Numbered from the stretch's first letter, positions 12,001-18,063 are shown. The stretch is DNA of 60,714 nucleotides from Aquincolibacterium sp041674705 (GCA_041674705.1 JBAYVF010000010.1:1-60714), one strand, 5' to 3'. Numbers and translations: made by a program. Notes: generated by a model from the sequence alone, not told the origin.

Positions 12001-12814
12001 AGATCAAGTCAAAGACATCTTGCATTGGCTCGCAGAATCCAATACTCCTTATATTCATTTAGATCTTGTTGGCAAGATCCAGCTGTGGATGAATGCGTGG
12101 AGGCAGGTCATAGCAGTGCGTCCCGTGGTTGGGGTTGGATTTTCCGGCGGTTTCGAACCGTTGGTAGAAAGTCTTGTTGGGACTAGCTATAATGTCGCAT
12201 CGTTGGTTTCCTTGGCGGGAATTATTGGGAGTTTAGCTGGGATTAGTACAGAGATCGTGAATCTGATTATCACAGTAGCTGACCAGATTGAAAGCGGGAC
12301 GGTCAATGGGCTCAAGGGATTTCTTGATACGTTGTTCTCTAAAATACCGGTTGTGGGGGATGTTGTGCAAATTGCGACTTCGATTGTGGGTTTTGTAAAC
12401 AATCATTCGATCGGTCTTGCTTTTGATACTCTTAAAGCTGCATTAATGTCATTTCTCCAGGTTCTACCTCCGGCCCTTCCTCCGATCATCAGTCCTTCCG
12501 CAGAAGTCTTGGTTAATCTTTATGGAACAGCTGATATTCTCTATAAGCTGAATCTTGTAGGCGCCAAAGATTCCGTATCTGACTTTATGCCAGATAATCC
12601 ATTCAGAAGGTTATTCAATATCGAAATCGTCGGCGCTACGCATTCCGGCTATATGAGACGAGATGAACCGAGCCTCAATCAGCCGGCCGTGAACGCGTTT
12701 GTAACAAAGTTAGTAGAGCAAAGCTCTTCCGAAGAAAAACTCGCGGCTTTTCTAACAGGGGATCGTCGGGTCTTTTATGATGCGTCACGCCGGGTTTGGG
12801 TGGTTAATCCATGA
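2..12814 (+). CDS. Giant multidomain exported or surface protein (5' end outside window)
   Basis: The frame is open from base 2, so the gene starts left of the window; the GTG at 125 is only the first internal start. At least 4,270 residues are visible. Counting from 125, I see an F5/8-type C (discoidin) domain at about 47-191, preceded by the end of another encoded by bases 2-142; two Ig-like repeats (about 258-440); YD/RHS-like stretches (598-620 and 2385-2409, the latter with YDANGNL); an (alpha/alpha)6 glycoamylase-like region (about 1035-1468); two jelly-roll, CBM-like regions (about 1620-1720 and 2030-2160); a coiled coil (2840-2996); a DUF4214-like helix pair (about 3000-3055); a C39-peptidase-like fold (about 3100-3265) with His3223; hydrophobic segments (3298-3353); a long Gly/Ala-rich hydrophobic stretch; and an alpha/beta-hydrolase-like end with a GFSGG elbow (Ser4007) and a late His4173. 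Likely exported and acting on cell-envelope or extracellular polymer; the substrate is unknown. Stop overlaps the next ATG (ATGA). Confidence 0.85.
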   Translation, partial: KSGQTSSQFYEFTITPVKARYVKVYAIDSTYTAIPSWHYPYVGELEVYEKRQTVTSVIAEKEYVYTYDPGGRLAKMTEAWTDAQQLGATNLARTGTVIASSGSSSAAKAIDGVLGTGKYGWVGANANGGNDWFQLDLGKTAPVGRIQYDTRYGPSYLTSVWQQNFDISVSVDGMNWTPVVSRRGETGSKLFDFQIPIQAVRYVKVSNISSKYTADSTWHYAYVGELSLYTDIQPAPEATLLSSSLTNSSLPKLSFLVNGVSTTRSPSTLLQEGENLCSFAFNTGLNAKTTLYSRITLDTIAPAGSLNINSGASYATSRTVILNLSGTDEASGIDKMSFSTDNVTWSASEVYATTKAYTLPAGDGTKTVYVKYYDKAGNASAVYSKAIVFDTTLPTGSITINNNETSTTSRDIALALIGSDALSGVYQMRFSTDNGTNWTAWESFAASKTLTLLGDNGPKTIQYQISDKAGNISAVYSKSITLNLNISLPVVQFTSAVSVSSPDYVLSYTVNGMAQSERWQLSSGVNPLLIRIPGEPVTFERFDVTLDQSDIVVPDMPSVPTLSADLVSVTAQNGLIVKYNGSTVVSVENPGVFQLFLPQLDVNGALTDGVIQFSNGDKLLYQNSKPVLKISSTGERTVYNSTGTVASVTEPDGAKIRFSYRVNDQSKVLSVLSMDASATSLYEGGSPSRILMQDGSDIRYEEGLLSSYRDVNGNIYQYQITELQSSGTITGYRSILSTVTPAGSSSAVSFSKISSNLFQYPTIQSALNNKISTEIDYDANSQTTKFTSGIGEVLTLHHQLPESLRDASGNLKLFENTLNSAGGLSSVALMQNNIPSQVFDARGNISSLTLSDGTVFQVADNKLGAITLSDDSILTGLMWNATTRIMTDYVRTYTDGTKTTYVNSHLVRKEEPNGNVTTYTLSNGMDQPDLLTTSDGRTYRFIIYKNAQGLMDQRTELVKMVLSDGSRVELKNGKPVRYIRSEQVQLDPFSVPVLPEDRSYVASVVLPNAELRSLTIDSAGSILSGEILFNDGAQYFIENGALVKQVTADGKIAEVQSADPLPFEKPTPILPDPLTTPEINYRNELVDAQFNYFTNQLGIDADTGMPVDNYLNDTQQQSDYSQATLVGFWAEILAAIAKGDYAPSTMNQTQAFQKLESLLAELQKVQSQAGWNGMFSFFKVSKQMEPVYDEDGKQIGTNLAISYSREFDNIGMGDNLNLSVSLTSVLGALSGLMLQDSALNSARDLIVAHINSILSLQDVGYAQFYDVSVNRFHSERKFYENGSSYWTNGHMDRVFTEFLPGLVWLAARNPSYKPALDNLDVTIRPYQTQNGTQIENAVPFDGGAFQMFWPLMHVDETKYPEFNIALKNFLYAQAEFTSKNGIPGLLSAGDDPGKGYNGKIGLPAASETDDVLATNIGSLYGTAGAFLLAPHYTLQFLKNIEAKFPGIRTRAGLVDSVALKNGQAVFSNQAFGVDQASFILSLLGTSQNYFTQYLEQNGLSSNFDALYQGMSFNLAPAAATIPAPPDFGLSTPTLYTGTNSKPDGLTNALTKRSSFMSTLVDPEFGEGHIYDYLDPDGNFHDTKIEFGSESNLKTMTLAQYLLLPGRGDMSRSLFSAVSLDLLNEATNQNSFYTPGQGYANGSLVTDSIGEVRHIDFNLQQPSFPVGLYAKYTDRDLSQYDYISVPVRLGSNAPEGVSLKFEFKGMGEIFVTGKLTRDWQYFQIPVTKPAGLLQEIDVVIQSSDGGAVSGDVYLGPLSAFKVRTSSQMDWQAMLGKSDSEIRDLLRSKVLLQSMGGGTVEADEILEDFTLDSDGKLVDGVLKRADGSIQYFRNGQLMKWVFRNGRTVLFEKGLATFILELAHGQLQVGRFYYDETFRGEIQSFVVQDNDSKKVYGPDGKLQTIVESGRIIHFTNGQIDSIVLPESTLTQIVFADDQSLLRAHVQMNDGREFDIDDGGEQTIVRPNGVKVYYKGSRIVGLETSQNGKTTFTYTLNAKGQMTGVDATFGETVVDGSGNSSVVMRTLSLCDYLLRPERSLEKQEILREPPRQIIPIATIGGFSNGPLPNGEHTEGHKYYQPDGTPYGWYQFLYSSLNGTTLGMVAGNYSQPVNLANYDFIQLTVEQGPGMTWNQDFNFVLKTPTKNTLYSFELDNAPNQYKAFGFSLAGKSGSEGEITLEVIREAGGVGKIGVVNIKDISYLAIKTIDHPLWENYVSMSSSELQGLKIEADTFANVGAEVASHVPLSYGDLIPLLDMPSSISYSDKDATYLGQLVSFKRFDGAEVSVSGSDITRVVLPDGTVNEYSAQGSASQGTIRDPSASNPEVGSLNYHYGELRKITQSDGKVYELSYEFNTQGDQITLIKDDLTGDIRRFKDGKLIESASNGGVSTTYQYQNGELIGAELFYKNRVLQNSSYKFLNNETQVTDGDGTTWYYDANGNLIKHLTQDGYLYAYSDYSATPQNSQDILQDYKWANVFSATDLRAVSLIGYEAKDGMQIKKRDDNLMEIDSPVGDKAVNVVLDDERKIKSGQIQFANGLILEIGNYLPVRGRLASGALFSTNFPAGSAQTTILQDGTGAYVGSMFQIDDTYYSYDAYGSLIKASSSDGESYQLTYQRDTSGNATSYDVLHYKQADFNGVPFPEEMKIQVGNDIVLSGSNGVLEKREGNPGFIISAYDEFLNQWKVLSGKFSAEGDRILLRNFLTHLKVGQYVAAVVKDPNFSQAGDEILSLLEGIGAGQVRTASAGNQTWYLFGNEYLKKGEGREQVGGSFFSTATESITHVNLAGVDNPVFNGMNLILSVPKAAADAYAAFLKAYEPNKPSGDLENATVYNKQNKIVYSESLDGLRTFYDKGKPRETHTSGGELLYTHEYGCPAGGCSNPDDPYLAKVTLVKARLDFETESAQSRQRIEQVKFDALRQLAEQENVAQVSIKQEVAASIAALDVTISQLQDQRRKTNKTCHRGWFGIGTFCKEYTYEVPGVAGMIIEAQNQKVTLLQNIQPEQIATVPSLIAQKKLEIEAAIAQKMKDLTAQEQSVFHDILEREVAPVLADIYRRLLGRDPTTVEVDAEIARFGTMQAIDLSRTVAEIKSSSEFQSRTNDKAAIISQVQTFLNSYVAAENDPDPVALRAELVRSLRLDPSEVVNLDQEEVTAIISWLQNRDLHFGQSAFLSLKNMLSSRGINVPMVTLGYETILVDILTGTIHKFAEGDLLISVFAFERVAKIHGADIAGVNYELADLKALYASACPDLQRDKTAPCNLRVIAHVEGNHFVVITAVTGDSVTFFETNKGPTGGLIIETFDQFMKIWNTGNGTGHLVVYKDQAITEKIIDDQTAMRIRGAFFFFDDLIFWFAIASIVLTAASIVVSYISPTFGRILGYAAMVAGIVAIAASVVNFAVQGFSMALSSINSVGLLQSVQNGFTALGNAIWEGVAHVGQFLKQGFTFLTDVFTGNFSSLGAGITSISNFAMDGVKVMFDPAGALVHQNLTFGQMVGRSMIAAAVNMPVSKGLDGLGIDPRMARLAGAFVSGGIAGLGAGGTSFLQSGMQTYLLQGVSEIGLKLNLPPPITAALSIATNASLAGIFNSDFSLRVALPQIFPQFAQQLTLGGIELLGRSLGLDPRITQLIGFTTAAAVGNITGQSLGLLAGYRDDGTPIYVTNPYDTGSIWDSITGALTSQVVRAVGFNFGGIISNPIFGSLLSGNILSSVGSILGSEGLFSGILDILKTAVLAPFNVVNGIAQTVLNGIQDFGTLIQEKGLLGAFEFLATAIFSQQTIEKLLNSGGIGGFISAAAKIPATLNGQNVLEQKLDNTTSLFYDLAGNFIGKKENGVTQLGTFGFNSAGKWALLAGSFISSVIGGWAFSGEVQDGQLKRGKLYDSSGAVVGEFTPENNDGTITLDGRYPDAQQFGSSSGFWGMVFNCLPLAMDFVFSNGLLQQVNTQINSSQNTNPDKPFFVLANGVGNPSATGLPDYINNLTSDIQTESNNQITYGDIIKPPLYNALLGGGTTDQVKDILHWLAESNTPYIHLDLVGKIQLWMNAWRQVIAVRPVVGVGFSGGFEPLVESLVGTSYNVASLVSLAGIIGSLAGISTEIVNLIITVADQIESGTVNGLKGFLDTLFSKIPVVGDVVQIATSIVGFVNNHSIGLAFDTLKAALMSFLQVLPPALPPIISPSAEVLVNLYGTADILYKLNLVGAKDSVSDFMPDNPFRRLFNIEIVGATHSGYMRRDEPSLNQPAVNAFVTKLVEQSSSEEKLAAFLTGDRRVFYDASRRVWVVNP

Positions 12815-13587
12815 AACTCATCTTAAGGGCTCTTTGTTTTATTCTGATCTCTAATCTAGTTCTTAACCGGGGGTTTTCCGGGGCAGACGTCGCTAAAGAT
12901 GTCCCCCCCGGGCTTAATGCAATCATTTGGGAGCAAGGCGCAATTGAAAATGAAGGATTCCGGTTAGCGGAGGAAGGGTTTTATGATGCCGCTATTGCAA
13001 AATATCACGAAGCATTAGCGCCTCGTTTTATTCAGGAGGAGGGTGATAGGTGCCATCCTCTTTATGGAATTATGAATGTGCATCGGTTGCAGGGGAAATT
13101 TGATGAAGCTCTCCAAGAGGCGCGATGGTTTTTAAAGATAAATCCCAAAAAAGAAGAATATAAAGATAACCAATTAGAGCTAAAAGCCTTGCTTGAAGCT
13201 CAAAACACAAAGTTGAAAATTCCGATCTTTCAGTACGTGGTCTATCTTTTTGGAAAATACAAAAAATTACTTCCTCCGATTAAATATGACGGAAATTACG
13301 TGCCGATTATAGCGAGCAGAATTATTTTCTGTTATGGGTGGAGTGGTGATGCTGACAGAGGGATTGCTTTTTTGGATAAAATTATAAATTATTTTGCATC
13401 GGGTAAGGCGGGGAGAAGGGCCAAAGAGCGCGCATTTACGATGAGGAATCCATATTTTGTTATTAGGCAGGCCTTCGAGCAGGACAAAAAAGAAGGATTT
13501 AAAGGTTGTCTCGAATCAAAGCCCGGCGATGCCTGTATGGGCCGCGCAATCAAGGCGCTGATCCAGTCCGACTATTTCCCGTGGTGA
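12811..13587 (+). CDS. Exported TPR-like protein overlapping the giant gene
   Basis: This 258-residue protein has an N-terminal signal-like segment (KLILRALCFILISNLVL, then a polar region), so it probably enters the periplasm. Residues of about 35-105 form paired amphipathic helices of TPR type (a run ending in GFYDAAIAKYHEAL, and QGKFDEALQEARWFLKINP). The remainder is helical and basic, with no family I recognise. Its ATG sits inside the stop of the giant gene (ATGA), so translation is probably coupled and the two products are likely made together. By analogy with effector-immunity pairs it could be a periplasmic partner or inhibitor of the giant protein's lipase-like end, but that is inference from position only. 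It could equally be an assembly chaperone. Confidence 0.8.
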   Translation: MKLILRALCFILISNLVLNRGFSGADVAKDVPPGLNAIIWEQGAIENEGFRLAEEGFYDAAIAKYHEALAPRFIQEEGDRCHPLYGIMNVHRLQGKFDEALQEARWFLKINPKKEEYKDNQLELKALLEAQNTKLKIPIFQYVVYLFGKYKKLLPPIKYDGNYVPIIASRIIFCYGWSGDADRGIAFLDKIINYFASGKAGRRAKERAFTMRNPYFVIRQAFEQDKKEGFKGCLESKPGDACMGRAIKALIQSDYFPW

Positions 13588-13628
13588 AAAGGACGGTATT
13601 TTTTGCCCGAGATAAAGGGGAGATTTTT

Positions 13629-14234
13629 ATGAAAAAGATCTGGATAGCGGGGGCCATAGTGGCGGTGGCGCTGGGGACGGCGGGAGGGGTGTTTTTTTCT
13701 TCCGGCGCGAAGGCTTCCGTGACGCCGGCGGTGGTGGAGGATATCCAGTATCCGTTCGAGAAGGGCGTGGGGCTTGTGAACGTCGCGGTTGAGGATGTGT
13801 TCATGGGGGTCGGGATGCTCGTGGGTGAAGGGAAGAAGGACGACATTCAGGCGGAGCTCACCGGAAGCATTAATTTCGAACTGGCATCCCAAAAGGCGCA
13901 GGCCCGGCTTCAGGTGGATCGGATCCGGCTGATCGAGAGAACGTCTTCGGGAGAGGATGGACGGATCTTTGAACCATCTCGGATTTATGACGTGGCCATG
14001 GAAAAAGGGCTCGAGCCGGAACTCGGGTTCCCGCAAATGAAGGGGAAATTCCCGTTCGTGTGGGAGAATGGCCGGAATGACTGCGTTTATTTTGTTTTCA
14101 ACCACATTCCCAAGGATCTTACACAAGCGGACCTTGTCATCGCTTACAACGGAAAATTCCCTGGCAAAAAACACATCGCTTATTACGAAGATCGCCTTTC
14201 GGTGAAACGGAAAGTTTACCTGCGGAACCGATAG
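13629..14234 (+). CDS. Small exported protein of unknown function
   Basis: I chose the ATG at 13629 because a purine-rich AAAGGGGAG lies just upstream and the protein then begins with a typical signal peptide (MKKIWIAGAIVAVALGTAGG, cleavage probably after AKA near residue 29). The mature part, of about 170 residues, is mixed alpha/beta. It has a beta-rich C-terminal half containing VYFVFNHIPKD and a basic tail. I do not recognise the family. It lies 41 bases after the TPR gene on the same strand and could belong to the giant-gene transcript. There are no cysteine or metal-binding clusters and no membrane segment beyond the signal. Confidence 0.7.
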   Translation: MKKIWIAGAIVAVALGTAGGVFFSSGAKASVTPAVVEDIQYPFEKGVGLVNVAVEDVFMGVGMLVGEGKKDDIQAELTGSINFELASQKAQARLQVDRIRLIERTSSGEDGRIFEPSRIYDVAMEKGLEPELGFPQMKGKFPFVWENGRNDCVYFVFNHIPKDLTQADLVIAYNGKFPGKKHIAYYEDRLSVKRKVYLRNR

Positions 14235-14376
14235 CAGCCGTTTGGAATAGTGCCTTCCTACGCTGGCCCGCTGTGGTAGATTTAGAGTCTTCGTGATAGC
14301 ATAATCGCATCGGCTGTCTCCTGTAACATAAGCGGGACGGCATTCCGCAGGTTTATCAGAAAGGAAGGAAAACGTA

Positions 14377-14985
14377 ATGCGATTGGATAAAATAAAATTA
14401 TTCTTGGTTTTGACCGCGATGGTTTGTTTAAACGGTTGCGCTTCCGTGCCCTTTGCCGAAGGACCTGATGTGACTTCGCTGCGGTCTTATGCGAATGCGC
14501 CGACATGGGTTGTCCAAGAGGTTGCCGACAGTCGTGAGGATGAAAAAGCCGGACGTATCGGTCTTCTTGTGCAAACGGTAGTGAAAAGTAGTGATCTGAC
14601 GAAAAACGTTACAGACAACCTGGTCTATACGTTGAACAGTCAGGAGCGGATCAATGTTCTACGCGCCCAGGGGAATGACCCCGCTGCTATCGCGGGCCAA
14701 TTCATCTCGAAGAACATCAACGGGATCCTAAGCGCCAAGGTTAAGGCCGTAAAAGTTTCTTCCCTGGATATTTTGATTCCCGTCAAGTCGGAGATGACCA
14801 TGGAGTTGGTTTTGTACGACCCGTTAGGGAGAGAGCTTTTCATGAAGACTATTTTCGCGAAAAGCCCTAGGGGTATTTTGCCGACAACTCCCACTCAAGA
14901 AAAAGAAATGATAGGGTCCGTGATCACGGAGATGATGCGAATGATTGCGGAAGACCAGGAAATACATCAGATTCTCTTCCGTTGA
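14377..14985 (+). CDS. Predicted lipoprotein, unknown function
   Basis: The 202-residue product starts with a lipoprotein signal peptide ending in the lipobox LNGC (Cys at about residue 21), so it is likely anchored in the outer or inner membrane. The mature region contains a predicted alpha/beta domain with repeated polar helices (NINGILSAKVKAVKVSSLDI) followed by a beta strand and MELVLYDPLGRELF. The ATG at 14377 follows GAAAGGAAGG, a good ribosome-binding site. I cannot assign a family; the overall form resembles the GNA1162/LPP20-like group of small lipoproteins only in general layout. It is the first of a run of small envelope proteins (14377-16562) that share a strand with the giant gene. 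Confidence 0.75.
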   Translation: MRLDKIKLFLVLTAMVCLNGCASVPFAEGPDVTSLRSYANAPTWVVQEVADSREDEKAGRIGLLVQTVVKSSDLTKNVTDNLVYTLNSQERINVLRAQGNDPAAIAGQFISKNINGILSAKVKAVKVSSLDILIPVKSEMTMELVLYDPLGRELFMKTIFAKSPRGILPTTPTQEKEMIGSVITEMMRMIAEDQEIHQILFR

Positions 14986-15110
14986 CCGAGCGTCTGAAAA
15001 GGGGGCCTACTGCGCTGACGCCTCACAGGGCAAGTTGTTTAATTGCGCCGAAGGGGATGGGCGCCTTGAATTATTTGGCTCACTTAAAAGTATTTAGACT
15101 TATGTTGTAA

Positions 15111-15119
15111 TGCTATAAT
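15111..15119 (+). promoter_or_regulatory. Extended -10 promoter candidate
   Basis: TGCTATAAT matches the extended -10 form (TGnTATAAT). No good -35 is present at 16-18 bases, which is usual for extended -10 promoters. It lies 31 bases before the lipoprotein start at 15150 in a 164-base gap with no other feature, and would start transcription near 15126. Confidence 0.5.
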
Positions 15120-15149
15120 CACGTCGGCTTCTAAAAAGGGGGTACCAAA

Positions 15150-15602
15150 ATGAGATGTGTTTTTCTTGGACTTATAATGTTAATGCTTTTACCTGTGAGC
15201 GGGTGTGCTTCGTCTAAGAAGACAGGGATAGGCAATGCGGACCCTGCCAGCTATGGGATGGCGAAAAGGACTTTGGAAAAAGGAATAACAACTCAACAGA
15301 CGGTCTTGGAAACCTTTGGAGCGCCCAATATTACAACCAAGGGTACGGGCGAAGTTGCGGAAGTGTGGACTTACGAGAAAGTATCGAGTGAATTTGTTGC
15401 TTCGCAAGCCGGTGTCGGCGGTGGTTTTGGTATCGCGGCCGTTCCCGGTAATGCAAGTCATCCGGTTCCTCTCGGCGGGGGGTTTGGCGGGAGCTATAGC
15501 AAACAGAAGGGCGCTTCAAGCGTGAGAACTGTGACCCTGATCATTAAGTTCGACCAAAAAGAGATCGTTTCTGATTATAAGATCATGGAAACGAATTTCT
15601 AA
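15150..15602 (+). CDS. BamE/SmpA-like lipoprotein
   Basis: The product is 150 residues, with a signal peptide and lipobox VSGC (Cys19). The mature region contains LEKGITTQQTVLETFGAPN followed by a polar turn and EVWTYEK, which is the helix-loop-strand pattern of the SmpA/OmlA (BamE) fold: a helix that starts with a K-G-x-[ST] turn, then FGxP, then the W-Y strand. A Gly-rich insert (about residues 90-120) separates the final strand. BamE proteins help outer-membrane protein assembly, but many unrelated lipoproteins share this small fold, so I do not claim that function. Its stop overlaps the ATG of the next gene (TAATG). Confidence 0.7.
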   Translation: MRCVFLGLIMLMLLPVSGCASSKKTGIGNADPASYGMAKRTLEKGITTQQTVLETFGAPNITTKGTGEVAEVWTYEKVSSEFVASQAGVGGGFGIAAVPGNASHPVPLGGGFGGSYSKQKGASSVRTVTLIIKFDQKEIVSDYKIMETNF

Positions 15603-16147
15603 TGAGGTTCTCAACTGCTAACAAATCCGTTTCGTTGTTTCTCAGCTTATGTTTAATTTTCACCGGCTGTGCTTCATCTGGTAGTGGCGGAAGTAAATAT
15701 ACAGCACAGCAGAAGCAACAACTTGAAACAAATGTTTTAGAAAGCAGCTATGATAATGCGTTCAATGCGACGAGGACCGTTTTTCTCAATGAAGGGTTGG
15801 TTCTTCAACAAGTTGATAAGAACAGCGGATTTATTAATGGCACCCTCAATGTAGAAAGAAGCAGAGTTACGGGCGGTAGAGTAATCGGAACAATTTTCGC
15901 AGCTCTCTTTGCAATAGTGACCTTTGGGGCCTCGCTTTTGTTAATCCCTTTTATGTATGGAAAAAGAGGAAGCGATCCGGTGGCGATAACCGCCACGCTC
16001 GCCAAAATCGATGATAAATCGGTAGAAATCAGGTTGCAAACGCCGCTTTTAGAAGCTCAGTCAGAAAATTACGGAATGGCGTTAAAGAGGATATTTGCGG
16101 AAATTCAAAAGCAAACAATGATACTCGAAGCGGCCGGACGGGCTTAA
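15602..16147 (+). CDS. Lipoprotein with central membrane-like hairpin
   Basis: The product is 181 residues with a lipoprotein signal (lipobox FTGC, Cys at about 24). After a Gln-rich linker there is an alpha/beta domain starting SSYDNAFNATRTVFLNEGLVLQQVDKNSGFINGTL. This is the pattern of small envelope proteins in which a helix is followed by a strand that processes 'G.I.G.L'. A hydrophobic stretch at about 100-125 (GTIFAALFAIVTFGASLLLIPF) could be a membrane hairpin. The protein ends with a second alpha/beta repeat. The start codon overlaps the stop of the BamE-like gene, so the two are likely co-translated. Function unknown. Confidence 0.7.
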   Translation: MRFSTANKSVSLFLSLCLIFTGCASSGSGGSKYTAQQKQQLETNVLESSYDNAFNATRTVFLNEGLVLQQVDKNSGFINGTLNVERSRVTGGRVIGTIFAALFAIVTFGASLLLIPFMYGKRGSDPVAITATLAKIDDKSVEIRLQTPLLEAQSENYGMALKRIFAEIQKQTMILEAAGRA

Positions 16148-16178
16148 CTATATTTCCTCAGTCAGAAAGGATGCGAGC

Positions 16179-16562
16179 GTGAAGCTGACAGCAGTTTTTT
16201 TATCAGCATTTCTTTTGATTTTTCAGGTGGCTGTATTTTCACTCCCATCCGGCGAGAGGATTGTTCGGCGGGGGGTGGTGAGTTTGCAAGAGGACCTTGA
16301 GCATGTAACGGGGCAGCTCTATTTGACGGAGACGAAGCTCGTTTTTGAATCGTCTGGATTGAATTTTCGGGGGGGTTCGACCACAATTCCTCTTGGAAAC
16401 ATGGCAACTGCGGAAAAAGGTTGGTCGAAGCTGCTGGGCATAGTTCCTGCCGTTCCCAATGCGCTTAAGATCACAATGAAAGACGGTAAGGTATATCGAT
16501 TTACTTGCTGGTGGCCCTCTCGCTGGAAAGATGCCATTGAGGAACGAATTAAATCCAGGTGA
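16179..16562 (+). CDS. Exported GRAM/PH-like domain protein
   Basis: The GTG at 16179 is preceded by AGAAAGG with 8 bases of spacing. The ATG at 16171 is in another frame and abuts the ribosome-binding site, so GTG is preferred. The 127-residue protein has an N-terminal signal or membrane segment (about 2-22). A compact beta domain follows: GQLYLTETKLVFESSG, then IPLGNMATAEKG, then NALKITMKDGKVYRFTCW and a terminal helix. This order, with 'G.LYLT..KLVF' and 'FR..WWPSRWKDAIEERI', is the GRAM/bacterial-PH pattern. Partner and ligand are unknown. It is the last gene before a bidirectional terminator. Confidence 0.65.
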   Translation: MKLTAVFLSAFLLIFQVAVFSLPSGERIVRRGVVSLQEDLEHVTGQLYLTETKLVFESSGLNFRGGSTTIPLGNMATAEKGWSKLLGIVPAVPNALKITMKDGKVYRFTCWWPSRWKDAIEERIKSR

Positions 16563-16643
16563 TTCCGAAGCGTATTGGTTTCACAATCCATCCAACATGC
16601 GTGTAATGCACACCAGATAGATTGATCCCAAAAGAACATTTAT

Positions 16644-16681
16644 AAAAAAACCGTACCTGTTGATCAGGTACGGTTTTTTTA
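16644..16681. terminator. Bidirectional rho-independent terminator
   Basis: CCGTACCTG and CAGGTACGG form a perfect 9-bp stem around a 5-base loop (16651-16673). The stem is flanked by seven A on the left and seven T on the right, so it can act on both strands. It separates the GRAM-like gene (+) from the convergent pilT (-). Confidence 0.9.
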
Positions 16682-16710
16682 TTTTGGATGTTTTAAGCGG
16701 GGCGGTCGCT

Positions 16711-17877
16711 TCAGGTCCGCCGCCAAGTTTGGGGTTCGCTCTGGAAAAGCGTGGTGTCCAGATAGCAGGACTCGGCGTCTTCCTGCGTGATAAGGCCCTT
16801 CTGAAAGCATTCCTTGAGAGCGTCATTACGCAAGAGCATTCCCTGAGCGCGATTGGTCGAAATGACGTTGTAGATCTGTACGGTCTGATTGTCGCGAATC
16901 AGATGACGGATCGGAGTCGTGACGGGCATGGTTTCAAAGATCGCCACGCGTCCGGGGCTACCTTTTTTCTTCAAAAGGACCTGAGAAACAACTCCCTGGA
17001 GGGTCATGGCCATCTGGACCCTGACTTGGCGCTGTTGATTCGGGGGAAAGACATCGATGATGCGGTCAATGGCCTGAACGGCGTCGTTGGTGTGGAGCGT
17101 TGCGAAGACCAGATGACCTGTCTCCGCGGCGGTCAAAGCCATCGAGATGCTTTCCAGATCCCGGATCTCTTCGACGATAATCACGTTCGGGTCTTCCCGG
17201 AGTGCCACACGTAGGGCGCTGGCAAAAGAAGTCGCGTCATTTCCGATCTCGCGCTGGCTGATCACACAGCGTTTGTTCTTGTGAATGTATTCGATGGGGT
17301 CGGAGATCGTGATGATGTGGGCATTTCTGTGATTGTTCATGTAATCCACCACCGCCGCCAGGGTCGTGGTCTTGCCGGAACCCGTGGCTCCCGTGACCAG
17401 CACAAGTCCGTGGGGAAGACTGGCCAGTTTTTCCATTAAGGGGGGCAATCCGAGTTGTGCCATGGTGGGCGGAATAATGGGATTGATGCGAAAAACGCCG
17501 CTCAGATGGTTTCGCTGGAAAAAAAAGTTGATACGGAAGCGGTGCGTGAAACTCGAAAGCGTTGCGGAACAATCCAGCTGACGCTCTTCAAAGAGCTGTT
17601 TTTTTTGTTTTTCGTTGAGAAACATGTCCATGCAACTGGCCATAAAAGTGCTCGTGACGGGTTTGGCCGACGTGAAGGGGGCTAGCATGCCGTCGACCCT
17701 GAAGATCGGATGGCTTCCCACCTGGAAATGGATATCCGAAGCGTTGCGGCTCAGGGCGTTCTTCAAGATGCTCAAAACATCGTCCGAGTTTTTGGAGGTG
17801 GCCCCGATTTTTGGAGAAGGTTGGTCCTGGAACTCGTTCGATTGATCTCTTAGGATGTAAAGGCTGTCATCAACCAT
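16711..17877 (-). CDS. pilT: Type IV pilus retraction ATPase PilT
   Basis: This 388-residue hexameric ATPase powers pilus retraction at the inner membrane. It has an N-terminal PilT domain (SRNASDIHFQVGSHPIFRVDG), a Walker A GATGSGKT at residues 163-170, an Asp box (DPIEYIHKNK), a Walker B-like NVIIVEEIRD and a His box GHLVFATLHTNDA. A TPIRHLIRD segment stands where PilT has its AIRNLIRE retraction motif. The usual ILVGEMRD is VEEIRD here. I start at ATG 17877, which has GAGGGGGG upstream on the minus strand; the open frame continues to 18024 without a ribosome-binding site. It is encoded away from the pilus operon at 50.8-60.7 kb, as pilT genes often are. Confidence 0.93.
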   Translation of the reverse strand: MVDDSLYILRDQSNEFQDQPSPKIGATSKNSDDVLSILKNALSRNASDIHFQVGSHPIFRVDGMLAPFTSAKPVTSTFMASCMDMFLNEKQKKQLFEERQLDCSATLSSFTHRFRINFFFQRNHLSGVFRINPIIPPTMAQLGLPPLMEKLASLPHGLVLVTGATGSGKTTTLAAVVDYMNNHRNAHIITISDPIEYIHKNKRCVISQREIGNDATSFASALRVALREDPNVIIVEEIRDLESISMALTAAETGHLVFATLHTNDAVQAIDRIIDVFPPNQQRQVRVQMAMTLQGVVSQVLLKKKGSPGRVAIFETMPVTTPIRHLIRDNQTVQIYNVISTNRAQGMLLRNDALKECFQKGLITQEDAESCYLDTTLFQSEPQTWRRT

Positions 17878-18063
17878 GAAACCCCCCTCGGATTTTAAGA
17901 GTTCACGCCGCATAAAAAAGCAGATACATGCAAAAGTATATCGGGAGGAAGGGTTGTGGGGAAGCTTTTTTAAAAAAGGGATTTCTGTTGCGCCCGGTCG
18001 GGTCTTCCGATAGCTTAACGGCACCGGCGGGACCGGGATCGATTCTGGGTGAAATTATAAAAA

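Noticed and set aside
17878..18024. N-terminal extension of pilT
   Set aside because: The strong GAGGGGGG site is just before ATG 17877, and the extension has no PilT-like sequence.
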